64,000 bases of DNA from an uncultured Porphyromonadaceae bacterium (GCA_902495245.1 CABUWI010000006.1:118761-182760), one strand, 5' to 3'; counted from the first letter of the stretch, positions 25,655 to 33,938 are shown. The notes: generated from the sequence alone by a model not told the origin. Program-made: numbers and translations.

Positions 25655-26044
25655 TTACTTCGCAGCGGCGGCAGCCAGTGCGGCCTGTTCGGAGGGCTTC
25701 AGGCGACGCTCTTTGATGCGTGCCTTCTTGCCGGTGAGGTTGCGCAGATAGTAAAGCTTTGCGCGACGCACCTTACCGTGCTTGTTCACGGAAATAGAGT
25801 CGATGAACGGAGACTCCATGGGGAAGATGCGCTCTACGCCGATGTTGTCGCTCATCTTGCGAACGGTGAAACGCTTTTTGGCGCCCTCGCCGCAGATTTT
25901 GATAACAACGCCGCGATACTGCTGGATACGCTCCTTGTTACCTTCCTTGATGCGGTAGGCAACGGTGATGGTGTCGCCAGGGTAGAAGGGAGGATAATTC
26001 TTCTCCTGGGCAAATGCCTCTTCGGCAACTTTAATCAAGTCCAT
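25655..26044 (-). CDS. rplS: 50S ribosomal protein L19
   Basis: A 129-residue protein of the large subunit near the 30S-50S bridge. Recognised by PPFYPGDTITVAYRIKEGNK, QYRGVVIKICG and HGKVRRAKLYYLR. The Ala-rich tail (LAAAAAK) is a minor extension. It has its own promoter (-7 at 26129) and terminator, so it is monocistronic. Confidence 0.97.
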   Translation of the reverse strand: MDLIKVAEEAFAQEKNYPPFYPGDTITVAYRIKEGNKERIQQYRGVVIKICGEGAKKRFTVRKMSDNIGVERIFPMESPFIDSISVNKHGKVRRAKLYYLRNLTGKKARIKERRLKPSEQAALAAAAAK

Positions 26045-26128
26045 TGTGATTGATTATTAAAGTTTTACATTCGTCCGCAACATCAACGCGCACCTCTACG
26101 TCGCGCCAGCGGTTGCGAAATCCGACTG

Positions 26129-26136
26129 CAAAGTTA
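26129..26136 (-). promoter_or_regulatory. -7 box of rplS
   Basis: TAACTTTG on the minus strand, followed by CAGTC. The leader would be about 80 bases. Confidence 0.7.
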
Positions 26137-26192
26137 CAAAAAATTCCCGAAACCGCCACACCCCTCCCCACTTTTTTACCCCATTTTTGACG

Positions 26193-26276
26193 ATGTCGCT
26201 AACTTAAGGAATTATCAACCCTACGCAGGCAGACATTTGAAAATTGTTTTGCAAGACCGCCTTAAGTTAGCGACAT
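26193..26276. repeat. 17-bp perfect inverted repeat with 50-bp centre
   Basis: ATGTCGCTAACTTAAGG (26193-26209) and CCTTAAGTTAGCGACAT (26260-26276) are exact inverted copies. The centre is AT-rich without coding sign. The layout is that of a miniature inverted-repeat element or the remains of an insertion sequence. As RNA it would be a long hairpin. Confidence 0.85.
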
Positions 26277-26359
26277 TGCATCAAATAGGAGCGGCGGATA
26301 CTGAGAGCCCCGGCTCTCATTCCGCCGACTCGCCGCGACAAAACGATTGCCTCCCGCGC

Positions 26360-26478
26360 CCGCGGAAAAATCCGCGGCCCCAATTGCCCGCAGGGCATAA
26401 TCCTCCGGTTAACCGGGTCATGGCGCGCAGCGCCTTGGCCCGGCACGCCCAGCCCCCACCCATGTTGCCCGCAGGGCA
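26360..26478. repeat. intergenic repeat island A
   Basis: It holds CCGCGGAAAAATCCGCGG (26360-26377), two TGCCCGCAGGGCA palindromes (26385-26397 and 26466-26478) and a GGTTAACCGGGTCATGG stretch between them. The same elements in the same order of type recur at 43289-43560. Nothing in it is clearly coding. Confidence 0.7.
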
Positions 26479-26529
26479 TCATTAAAAAGAATCCGCGGCT
26501 CCCGGCTATCGTTTTTCTGAAATAATTGC

Positions 26530-26537
26530 TATCTTTG
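26530..26537 (+). promoter_or_regulatory. -7 box of the HAD phosphatase gene
   Basis: TATCTTTG followed by CAGGCAGT and the ATG at 26546. Only 8 bases separate box and start, so the mRNA would be leaderless or nearly so. Confidence 0.65.
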
Positions 26538-26545
26538 CAGGCAGT

Positions 26546-27214
26546 ATGAAGAAACTTGTAATTTTCGACCTTGACGGCACGCTGCTCAACACCATTGACG
26601 ACCTTGCCTATGCCGCCAACCATGCCCTGACCGTGTGCGGCTTCCCGACGCACGACATCTCGACCTATCCCTACTTCGTGGGCAACGGCGTGGGCCGCCT
26701 GATTGAGCGCGTCCTACCGCCCGAACATCGCGACGAGGCCACCGTGAGCCGCACGCGCGAGGTTTTTCAGGAGTATTATGACCGCCACCTCTGGGACCAC
26801 ACCGTGCCCTACGACGGCATTCCCGAGCTGCTGCGCGACCTGGCCGACGAGGGCGTGAGGCTCGCCGTGGCCTCCAACAAATATCAGTCGGCCACATCGG
26901 CGCTCGTGGCCCGCTTCTTTCCGCGACTGCCCTTCGACGCCGTCCACGGCATGCGCCCCGGCGTACCCGCCAAGCCCGACCCGTCAATCGTGTTCAACGT
27001 GTTGCGCACGGTGCCGACGCCCAAGACCGACGTGCTCTACGTGGGCGACAGCGGCGTCGACATCGAGACGGCGCGCCGCGCCTGCGTCGAAAACGTGGGC
27101 GTTACGTGGGGCTTCCGCCCCGTCAGCGAGCTGCGCCGCTTCTATGCCGAACACATCGCCAACACCCCCGCCGAGGTGCTCGACATCGCCCTCCGCACCT
27201 CCCTCCACTGCTGA
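26546..27214 (+). CDS. HAD-family phosphatase (phosphoglycolate phosphatase-like)
   Basis: A 222-residue soluble protein with HAD motifs in order: FDLDGTLLNT (nucleophile Asp8 and general acid Asp10), ASNK, KPDPS, and VGDSGVDIETA. The cap region (about 15-85) is helical, as in Gph/PgmB-type enzymes. The substrate cannot be fixed from motifs; phosphoglycolate and sugar phosphates are options. It precedes the methylmalonyl-CoA mutase genes but has a separate promoter. Confidence 0.85.
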   Translation: MKKLVIFDLDGTLLNTIDDLAYAANHALTVCGFPTHDISTYPYFVGNGVGRLIERVLPPEHRDEATVSRTREVFQEYYDRHLWDHTVPYDGIPELLRDLADEGVRLAVASNKYQSATSALVARFFPRLPFDAVHGMRPGVPAKPDPSIVFNVLRTVPTPKTDVLYVGDSGVDIETARRACVENVGVTWGFRPVSELRRFYAEHIANTPAEVLDIALRTSLHC

Positions 27215-27238
27215 ACCTCAGGCGAAATTGCTGAAAAA

Positions 27239-27270
27239 TTTCGGTAATTCGGATTTTTTAGTTAAATTTG
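27239..27270 (+). promoter_or_regulatory. promoter of the mutAB operon
   Basis: TAAATTTG at 27263-27270 with a TTTC (one mismatch to TTTG) 20 bases upstream at 27239-27242. The transcript would begin about 35-40 bases before the mutA start. No cobalamin riboswitch-like structure fits in this short leader. Confidence 0.6.
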
Positions 27271-27312
27271 CTGCAACCATAAAGAAAAACAGCCTAATAT
27301 CATTTGTTAAAC

Positions 27313-29169
27313 ATGGCAGAAAATAAAGAAAAACTATTCGAGATGTTCGCTCCGGTTTCAACCGAAGAGTGGCGCGCAAAGGTCGATGCCGACCTCAAGG
27401 GCGTGCCCTTCGAGAAGAAACTCGTGTGGCGCACCAACGAGGGGTTCAACGTAAACCCCATGTATCGCCGCGAAGACATTGAAGGTCTGGCAACGACCGC
27501 GTCGCTGCCCGGCGAGTTCCCCTACGTGCGCGGCACGCGCTGCGACAACACATGGCGCATCCGACAGGAGCTGACGGCCGACAACGCCGCAGACGCCAAC
27601 GCCAAGGCGCTCGACGCCATCAGCCGCGGCGCCGACTCCATAGGCTGGCACATGCCCGAGGTTACGGCCGAGGCAGTGGCCACGCTGCTTGCCGGCATCG
27701 ACCTGACCAAGATTGAGGTTAACCTCAGCTGCTGCATGCGCAAGACGGTCGAACTGACGCGCCTGCTGACCGACTATGTTGTCAGCGTCGGCGCCGCCTC
27801 CGCCTTCAGCGGCAGCGTGAAGTTCAACCCCTGGAAGCGCGAGCTGAAACACGGCACGAAGACGCCGCTCGACGCCGTCCTCACAGCCAAGGCCCTGCTC
27901 GAAATGGCCGCGCCCGTCAAGGGGCTGAAGGTGCTGGCCGTCGATTCGGCCATGTTCACCGACGGCGGTGCCTACATCTATCAGGAGCTCGGCTACGCTC
28001 TGAGCTGGGGCGCACAGTGGCTCACGCTGCTCACCGAGGCCGGCCTCAAGGCCGACGAGGTCGCAGCCCGCATCAAGTTCGACATGGGCATCTCTACCAA
28101 CTATTTCATGGAGCTGGCCAAGTTCCGCGCCGGCCGCATGCTCTGGGCCCGCATCGTCGAGCAGTATAAGCCCGAAAGCCTTGACAGCTGCAAGATGACC
28201 GTCCACGCAACCACCTCGAAATACAACCAGACCGTCTACGACGCCCACGTGAACCTGCTCCGCAGCCAGACCGAGGCCATGAGCGCCGCCCTGGCCGGTG
28301 TGGACTCCATCACCGTGGTGCCGTTCGACACTCCCTACAAGACCCCCGACGAGTTCTCAGAGCGCATTGCCCGCAACCAGCAGCTGCTGCTCAAGGAAGA
28401 GAGCCATCTGGACAAGGTGGTCGACCCCGCCGGCGGCTCCTACTACGTCGAGACTCTCACCCTGAGCCTGGCCAACGAGGCCTGGAAGCTCTTCCTGCAG
28501 ATTGAAGACGAAGGCGGCTTCGCCAAGGCGCTCGAAGAGGGCCGCATTCAGGCCGCCGTCAACGAGAGCAACGCCAAGCGCCACGCCGACATGGCGCGCC
28601 GCAAGGAGGTGCTGCTCGGCACGAACCAGTATCCCAACATCAACGAGATGGCCGCCGAAAAAATCGAAAAGGCCGCCGAAGGCTGCGGCTGCGGCTGCCA
28701 CCACGACGATGCCCCCGAGGGCAACGGCGGCATTGCCGGCAACCGCCTGGCAACCGACTTCGAGCAGCTGCGCCTGGCAACGGAGCACGCCTCCAACCGC
28801 CCCAAGGTGTTCATGCTCACCATCGGCAACCTGGCCATGCGCCTGGCCCGCTCGCAGTTCTCGGGCAACTTCTTCGGCTGCGCCGGCTATGAGATTATCG
28901 ACAACAACGGCTTCGCCACAGTGGCCGTCGGCATCGACGCCGCCCTCAAGGCCGGAGCCGACATCGTCGTGCTCTGCTCGTCCGATGACGAATATGCCGA
29001 GTTCGCCCCCGAGGCCTTCCGCCTGCTCGACGGCAAGGCCGAATTCGTCGTGGCCGGCGCTCCCGCCTGCGCCGACGACCTCAAGGCTCTGGGAATTGAA
29101 AACTTCATTCACGTGCGCTCCAACGTGCTCGACACCCTGCGCGCATTCAACGCCAAACTGCTCAAGTAA
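27313..29169 (+). CDS. mutA: methylmalonyl-CoA mutase small subunit
   Basis: A 618-residue subunit of the B12-dependent mutase that interconverts succinyl-CoA and (R)-methylmalonyl-CoA on the way to propionate. I use the ATG at 27313; an upstream TTG at 27304 is less likely. TIM-barrel landmarks such as FDMGISTNYFMELAKFRAGR are clear and the C-terminal part keeps the B12-like fold without the cofactor His motif, as expected for the non-catalytic chain. Odd feature: residues about 457-466 (GCGCGCHHDD) form a Cys/His cluster in the interdomain linker. It overlaps mutB by one base (TAATG). Confidence 0.93.
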   Translation: MAENKEKLFEMFAPVSTEEWRAKVDADLKGVPFEKKLVWRTNEGFNVNPMYRREDIEGLATTASLPGEFPYVRGTRCDNTWRIRQELTADNAADANAKALDAISRGADSIGWHMPEVTAEAVATLLAGIDLTKIEVNLSCCMRKTVELTRLLTDYVVSVGAASAFSGSVKFNPWKRELKHGTKTPLDAVLTAKALLEMAAPVKGLKVLAVDSAMFTDGGAYIYQELGYALSWGAQWLTLLTEAGLKADEVAARIKFDMGISTNYFMELAKFRAGRMLWARIVEQYKPESLDSCKMTVHATTSKYNQTVYDAHVNLLRSQTEAMSAALAGVDSITVVPFDTPYKTPDEFSERIARNQQLLLKEESHLDKVVDPAGGSYYVETLTLSLANEAWKLFLQIEDEGGFAKALEEGRIQAAVNESNAKRHADMARRKEVLLGTNQYPNINEMAAEKIEKAAEGCGCGCHHDDAPEGNGGIAGNRLATDFEQLRLATEHASNRPKVFMLTIGNLAMRLARSQFSGNFFGCAGYEIIDNNGFATVAVGIDAALKAGADIVVLCSSDDEYAEFAPEAFRLLDGKAEFVVAGAPACADDLKALGIENFIHVRSNVLDTLRAFNAKLLK

Positions 29170-31313
29170 TGAAACCCGATTTCAGCAAAATCAACATAGC
29201 GGAGGCCGTGGCTCCGAAAGCCGCCGCCTCATGCGCCCACGGCGAAGACTGGCTCACGCCCGAGCTCATTCCCGTGAAGCCCGTCTACACCAAAGAAGAC
29301 CTTCAGGGCCTCGAACATCTCGACTACGTGGCCGGTCTGCCCCCCTTCCTGCGCGGCCCCTACAGCGGCATGTATGCCATGCGCCCCTGGACCATTCGCC
29401 AGTATGCCGGATTCTCCACTGCCGCCGAGTCCAACGCGTTCTATCGCCGCAACCTCGCCTCGGGCCAGAAGGGCCTCTCCGTGGCCTTCGACCTGGCAAC
29501 CCACCGCGGCTATGACGCCGACCACGAGCGCGTCGTCGGCGACGTCGGCAAGGCCGGCGTGAGCATCTGCTCGCTCGAAGACATGAAGGTGCTCTTCGAC
29601 GGCATTCCGCTCAACAAGATGTCCGTCTCCATGACCATGAACGGCGCCGTTCTCCCCGTGCTCGCCTTCTACATCAACGCCGGCCTCGAACAGGGCGCCA
29701 AACTCGAAGAGATGGCCGGCACGATTCAGAACGACATTCTGAAGGAGTTCATGGTGCGCAACACCTACATCTACCCGCCCGAGTTCTCCATGCGCATCAT
29801 CGCCGACATCTTCGAGTACACCTCGCAGAACATGCCGAAGTTCAACTCAATCTCCATCTCCGGCTACCACATGCAGGAAGCCGGCGCTACCGCCGACATC
29901 GAGCTGGCCTACACCCTGGCCGACGGCCTCGAATATCTGCGCGCGGGCGTCAACGCCGGCATGGACATCGACGCCTTCGCCCCGCGCCTCAGCTTCTTCT
30001 GGGCAATCGGCATGAACTTCTTCATGGAGATTGCAAAGATGCGCGCAGCCCGCATGCTCTGGGCCAAGATTGTCAAGCAGTTCAACCCGAAGAACCCCAA
30101 GTCGCTCGCCCTGCGCACCCACTCGCAGACCTCCGGCTGGTCGCTCACCGAGCAAGACCCCTTCAACAACGTCGGCCGCACCTGCATCGAGGCAATGGGC
30201 GCCGCCCTGGGCCACACCCAGAGCCTCCACACCAACGCACTCGACGAGGCCATCGCACTGCCCACCGACTTCTCGGCCCGCATTGCGCGCAACACTCAGA
30301 TTTACATTCAGGAAGAGACCTACATCACCAAGGAGATTGACCCCTGGGGCGGCTCTTACTATGTCGAGGCGCTGACCGACCTCATTGCCCGCCGCGCGTG
30401 GGAGCACATTCAGGAAATCGAAAAGCTCGGCGGCATGGCCAAGGCAATCGAGACCGGCCTCCCCAAGCTGCGCATCGAAGAGGCTGCCGCCCGCACCCAG
30501 GCGCGCATCGACTCGGGCCGACAGACAATCGTCGGCATCAACAAGTATCGTCTCGACCACGAAGACCCCATCGACATTCTCGAAATCGACAACACCCAAG
30601 TGCGCAAGGAGCAGATCGAGCGTCTCGAGCAGGTCAAGGCCAACCGCGACGAAGCGCAGGTAAAGGCCGACCTCGAGGCCATCACCGAATGTGTGCGCAC
30701 CAAGCAGGGCAACCTGCTCGACCTCGCCGTCAAGGCCGCCGGCCATCGCGCCACCCTCGGCGAGATTTCAGATGCCTGCGAAGCCGTCGTGGGCCGTTAT
30801 AAAGCAGTAATCAGAACAATTTCAGGCGTGTACTCAGCAGAAACCAAAAACGACCCCGAATTCCAGCGCGCGCGCAAGCTCACCGCCGAATTCGCCAGAC
30901 GCGAAGGCCGACAGCCCCGCATCATGATTGCAAAAATGGGCCAGGACGGCCACGACCGCGGCGCCAAGGTGGTTGCCACCGGCTATGCCGACTGCGGCTT
31001 CGACGTCGACATGGGCCCGCTGTTCCAGACCCCGGCCGAGGCCGCCCGCATGGCCGTCGAGAACGACGTCCACATTCTCGGCGTCAGCTCCCTCGCCGCA
31101 GGCCACAAGACCCTGATTCCGCAGGTAATCGCCGAGCTCAAGAAGCTGGGCCGCGAAGACATCATGGTAACCGCCGGCGGTGTCATTCCCGCCCAGGACT
31201 ACGACTTCCTCTACAAGGCAGGCGTAGCCGCCATCTTCGGCCCCGGCACCCGCATTCCCCTCTCGGCAATCCAGATGCTCGAAATCCTCGACCCCACCCT
31301 CGCCGAAATCTAA
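29169..31313 (+). CDS. mutB: methylmalonyl-CoA mutase large (catalytic) subunit
   Basis: A 714-residue catalytic chain. The substrate barrel has RPWTIRQYAGFSTAAESNAF and AFDLATHRGYDADHERV. The B12 domain (about 585-710) has the base-off signature GQDGHDRGAKV, a SSLAAGH stretch and VTAGGVIP. The start overlaps the mutA stop. No epimerase or decarboxylase gene follows, so the rest of the propionate pathway is elsewhere. A strong terminator ends the operon. Confidence 0.97.
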   Translation: MKPDFSKINIAEAVAPKAAASCAHGEDWLTPELIPVKPVYTKEDLQGLEHLDYVAGLPPFLRGPYSGMYAMRPWTIRQYAGFSTAAESNAFYRRNLASGQKGLSVAFDLATHRGYDADHERVVGDVGKAGVSICSLEDMKVLFDGIPLNKMSVSMTMNGAVLPVLAFYINAGLEQGAKLEEMAGTIQNDILKEFMVRNTYIYPPEFSMRIIADIFEYTSQNMPKFNSISISGYHMQEAGATADIELAYTLADGLEYLRAGVNAGMDIDAFAPRLSFFWAIGMNFFMEIAKMRAARMLWAKIVKQFNPKNPKSLALRTHSQTSGWSLTEQDPFNNVGRTCIEAMGAALGHTQSLHTNALDEAIALPTDFSARIARNTQIYIQEETYITKEIDPWGGSYYVEALTDLIARRAWEHIQEIEKLGGMAKAIETGLPKLRIEEAAARTQARIDSGRQTIVGINKYRLDHEDPIDILEIDNTQVRKEQIERLEQVKANRDEAQVKADLEAITECVRTKQGNLLDLAVKAAGHRATLGEISDACEAVVGRYKAVIRTISGVYSAETKNDPEFQRARKLTAEFARREGRQPRIMIAKMGQDGHDRGAKVVATGYADCGFDVDMGPLFQTPAEAARMAVENDVHILGVSSLAAGHKTLIPQVIAELKKLGREDIMVTAGGVIPAQDYDFLYKAGVAAIFGPGTRIPLSAIQMLEILDPTLAEI

Positions 31314-31328
31314 TCCGACCCCCCAGAA

Positions 31329-31364
31329 ATGAGGGCGGCGCCAATCAGCGCCGCCCTCATTTTT
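31329..31364 (+). terminator. mutAB terminator
   Basis: A perfect 13-bp stem (ATGAGGGCGGCGC with GCGCCGCCCTCAT), a CAATCA loop and a TTTTT tract, starting 16 bases after mutB. Confidence 0.92.
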
Positions 31365-31410
31365 AATATAAAATAGCTACCTTAGCTATAACAGCTATTA
31401 TAGCTCGCCC

Positions 31411-32148
31411 TCAATCAAACTGCTTGCGCCGGAAAACGAAGTTACGGCCGAGATACTTCTCGCGCACCGTCGGGTTCTCCGCCAGCTCTTCCGACGTGCC
31501 CTGAAACAGAATCTTGCCTTCGAAGAGCAGATAGGCGCGGTCGGTAATCGAAAGGGTCTCGGGCGCGTTGTGGTCGGTGATGAGAATGCCGATGTTCTTC
31601 GACTTCAGCTTGTAGACAACGCTCTGAATCTCTTCCACGGCAATGGGGTCCACTCCCGCAAACGGCTCGTCGAGCATGATGAACTTCGGGTTGATGGCCA
31701 GACAGCGGGCAATCTCCGTTCGGCGCCGTTCGCCGCCGCTCAGGCGGTCGCCGTAGTTCTTGCGCACTTTCTGCAGCGAGAATTCCTGAATCAGCGTCTC
31801 CAGCTTCTCCTTCTGCTCCTCGCGGCTCATGCCCGTCAGCTGCAACACGGCGCGGATATTGTCTTCAACCGTCAGCTTGCGGAACACCGACGCCTCCTGC
31901 GCCAGATAGCCGATGCCGGCGCGGGCGCGCTTGTAAACCGGAAACTTCGTGATGTTCAGGTCGTCCAGAAAAATCTCGCCCTCGTTGGGCGTGATGAGGC
32001 CGGTGGTCATGTAGAACGTCGTCGTCTTGCCGGCGCCGTTGGGCCCGAGCAGACCGACGATTTCGCCCTGCGTAACGTTGATGCTCACGTGGTTGGCCAC
32101 GGTGCGGCGGCCGTAAATCTTGACCAGGTTGTCGGTGCGCAGAATCAT
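31411..32148 (-). CDS. lptB: LPS export ABC transporter ATPase
   Basis: A 245-residue ATPase that powers LPS extraction from the inner membrane with LptFGC. Walker A GPNGAGKTT, the LptB-type Q-loop region YLAQEASVFRKLTVEDN, signature LSGGERRR and Walker B FIMLDEPFAGVDP are present. LptC is encoded at 36627 in this window. It overlaps the udk stop by four bases, so the two are cotranscribed. Confidence 0.95.
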   Translation of the reverse strand: MILRTDNLVKIYGRRTVANHVSINVTQGEIVGLLGPNGAGKTTTFYMTTGLITPNEGEIFLDDLNITKFPVYKRARAGIGYLAQEASVFRKLTVEDNIRAVLQLTGMSREEQKEKLETLIQEFSLQKVRKNYGDRLSGGERRRTEIARCLAINPKFIMLDEPFAGVDPIAVEEIQSVVYKLKSKNIGILITDHNAPETLSITDRAYLLFEGKILFQGTSEELAENPTVREKYLGRNFVFRRKQFD

Positions 32149-32759
32149 ACTTTTCCCAGTCGGCTTTCAATGTAATCCGTGAGCAGGCGCATGGCCACGT
32201 GGTTGTGGCCTCCCTGCGGCACGATGAGGTCGGCATAGTCTTTCGACGGCTCGATATAGAGCTGATGCATCGGCTTGAGCACGCGCGCATAGCGGTCGAG
32301 CACCTGCTGCGGCGTGCGTCCGCGCTCAACGCAGTCGCGGGCAATCAGGCGGATCAGGCGGTCGTCGGCATCGGCGTCGACAAACACCTTCACGTCGAGC
32401 ATCGAACGCAGCTGCGGGTCGCAAAGGGCCAGAATGCCCTCGACGATGACCACGTCGCGCGGCTCCAGGTGCACCGTCTCGGGCTGCCGCGTGCACGTCA
32501 GATAGCTGTAGGTCGGCATCTCTATCGACTCGCCTCGCTTAAGCGCCTCAAGGTGCTTCACAAGCAGCGGCCAGTCAAAGGCCGCCGGCTCGTCGAAATT
32601 GATGTTCTGGCGCAGTTCGGGCGGCACGTGCGATGAATCCTTATAGTAAGAGTCTTGCGAAATGACGGCAACCTCGCCCGGGGGAAGCTCCGAAATAATC
32701 TTGCGCACCACCGTGGTCTTGCCGCTGCCGGTGCCGCCTGCTATGCCAATAATCAACAT
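32145..32759 (-). CDS. udk: uridine kinase
   Basis: A 204-residue pyrimidine-salvage enzyme that phosphorylates uridine and cytidine. The P-loop GGTGSGKTT lies at the N-terminus, followed by SQDSYYKD and FDEPAAFDWPLL, then RLIRLIARD. Length fits the family. It has a promoter at 32789-32820 and precedes lptB. Confidence 0.95.
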   Translation of the reverse strand: MLIIGIAGGTGSGKTTVVRKIISELPPGEVAVISQDSYYKDSSHVPPELRQNINFDEPAAFDWPLLVKHLEALKRGESIEMPTYSYLTCTRQPETVHLEPRDVVIVEGILALCDPQLRSMLDVKVFVDADADDRLIRLIARDCVERGRTPQQVLDRYARVLKPMHQLYIEPSKDYADLIVPQGGHNHVAMRLLTDYIESRLGKV

Positions 32760-32788
32760 ATCTGCTAACTGTCTCTGTTAAGTTTGCG

Positions 32789-32820
32789 CAAAGTTACGCA
32801 ATTTAATCTAAAGCCGCAAG
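32789..32820 (-). promoter_or_regulatory. promoter of udk-lptB
   Basis: TAACTTTG (32789-32796 on the minus strand) with a CTTG (one mismatch to TTTG) 20 bases upstream at 32817-32820. It begins 5 bases after the stop of the u-spanin-like gene, so the lysis cassette may also read through into udk. Confidence 0.65.
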
Positions 32821-32825
32821 ATTTT

Positions 32826-33167
32826 TTACTGTCGGCGACGCCATAAAACAGCGACAGCGAAGAGAATAAACCCCGCCGCCAGGAGGCGCCCGCTTGTTTC
32901 TTCTTTCGAGGCGGTTTCGCGGGCAATGCGCTCGACGCGCGAGGCCGATTGGCGCGAAAGCTCCACGCTGGCGGCGGCAATGCGCGGCGCGCCCGAGTCG
33001 GGCGGCGTGATGACGACGTTGCGCATGGTTACGCGCAGCTCCTCGGCCACGAGCGCCCTGAGCGAGTCGGCGCGCCGATAGTCGGTGCGCACCTCCTGAC
33101 GCGCCGGGCGGCAACCGGCGCCGGCCATCGACGCGGCCGCAAAGAGACATAAGGCAACGCGCTTCAT
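32826..33167 (-). CDS. u-spanin-like lipoprotein with C-terminal membrane segment
   Basis: A 113-residue protein with a lipoprotein signal (MAGAGC, lipidated Cys19) and a C-terminal transmembrane segment (GRLLAAGFILFAVAVLW, about 92-108) followed by RRRQ. Between them lies a charged helical periplasmic region. An outer-membrane lipid anchor joined to an inner-membrane helix in one chain is the arrangement of phage unimolecular spanins such as T1 gp11, which fuse the two membranes at lysis. The start overlaps the lysozyme stop by four bases. The name rests on topology and context; a plain small lipoprotein is the alternative. Confidence 0.65.
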   Translation of the reverse strand: MKRVALCLFAAASMAGAGCRPARQEVRTDYRRADSLRALVAEELRVTMRNVVITPPDSGAPRIAAASVELSRQSASRVERIARETASKEETSGRLLAAGFILFAVAVLWRRRQ

Positions 33168-33601
33168 GACTCGAAATAAAGCGCCGCCTCCTTAGCGCGG
33201 CGCCTGACAAGGCCGGCCATGACGCGCCCTCCGGCATATTTCCAGCGGCCGAACTCGGCGGCAATCGTCGGGTCGGAAGGGTTGGCCCGCACCTTGCGCC
33301 ACAGTGTCGACCGCCTCAAGGCGTCGAAACCGACATTATAGGCAAAGCTCAGCAGCGCGGCTTCGCGGTTGGGGCTCAGTGCCACTCCCGTCTGCCGCAG
33401 CCGCCGGCGCAGGTCGGCCACATCGGCGCGTAACAGGCGCTCCGCCTCGGCTTCGGTGATGCTGTCGCCGCGCTTCACTCCGGCGGTATGGCCCCACCCG
33501 ATTGTCCACACTCCGGCGGGACAGCGATAGGCCCGGGTGCGCAGCGATTCGAATTCTTTGATCAGTTCAATTGCTTTTTCCATATGCTGTTTATTTGTCA
33601 T
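33164..33601 (-). CDS. GH24 phage-type lysozyme (endolysin)
   Basis: A 145-residue muramidase without signal peptide. The catalytic block EFESLRTRAYRCPAG then VWTIGWGHT aligns with T4-type lysozymes: Glu18 and Thr33 are kept, and the middle Asp is replaced by Cys27, as in several phage endolysins. The SFAYNVGFDAL and GLVRRRAKEAALY motifs complete the fold. It cleaves peptidoglycan and, lacking a signal, would need the neighbouring holin-like protein to reach the wall. It overlaps the holin-like gene by 11 bases. Confidence 0.88.
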   Translation of the reverse strand: MTNKQHMEKAIELIKEFESLRTRAYRCPAGVWTIGWGHTAGVKRGDSITEAEAERLLRADVADLRRRLRQTGVALSPNREAALLSFAYNVGFDALRRSTLWRKVRANPSDPTIAAEFGRWKYAGGRVMAGLVRRRAKEAALYFES

Positions 33602-33806
33602 TCATCTCTTTTCGATAGCGATAGTCTATGCCCAGCAGCGAGCCGGCAAAGGTCATGCACTCGCCGAACCCGACGAGCACCGAGTTGTGAATCTCGCCCG
33701 CCGGTGCAACCACGAAACCCGCAATCAGCAGCCCGCAGCCGGTGGCCGTTACGCCAAGAGCCGCCAGCAACTGTGCGCGGCCCGATTTTTTGTCTTTCTG
33801 TTCCAT
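33591..33806 (-). CDS. holin-like small membrane protein
   Basis: A 71-residue protein with two hydrophobic segments (about 13-33, LLAALGVTATGCGLLIAGFV, and 40-58) and charged ends (EQKDKKSGR at the N-terminus, DYRYRKEMNDK at the C-terminus). The size and two-helix topology fit class II holins. It is the first gene of the overlapping lysis cassette, 10 bases after a -7 box. Identification relies on position and topology. Confidence 0.6.
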   Translation of the reverse strand: MEQKDKKSGRAQLLAALGVTATGCGLLIAGFVVAPAGEIHNSVLVGFGECMTFAGSLLGIDYRYRKEMNDK

Positions 33807-33816
33807 AATCTGCTTG

Positions 33817-33824
33817 CAAAGTTA
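33817..33824 (-). promoter_or_regulatory. -7 box of the lysis cassette
   Basis: TAACTTTG on the minus strand, followed by CAAGCAGATT and the ATG of the holin-like gene. The leader would be only a few bases. It faces away from the 33939 box of the divergent operon. Confidence 0.65.
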
Positions 33825-33870
33825 GCCCGCGTCTCCCGCCTGCGCCCGTAGAATGGCAATTCCCGATTTT

Positions 33871-33936
33871 TTAATCCTTAATTCATAATTCACAATTTTT
33901 AATTCTTAATTCTTAATTCTTAATTCTTAATTTTTT
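33871..33936. repeat. TTAATTC array
   Basis: Repeated TTAATTC units (about 7-bp period, interrupted at the left end) directly upstream of the -7 box at 33939. The same array type lies before the SRP RNA (42974-43006), in the element at 38599-38620 and at 62989-63021. Confidence 0.8.
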
Positions 33937-33938
33937 CG

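Noticed and set aside
26193..26276. A complete insertion sequence
   Set aside because: There is no transposase frame within or near the 84-bp inverted repeat.
32826..33806. A full prophage around the lysis genes
   Set aside because: No integrase, terminase, capsid, portal or tail gene is visible on either side; udk/lptB and the FtsB-like/coaX operon flank the cassette directly.
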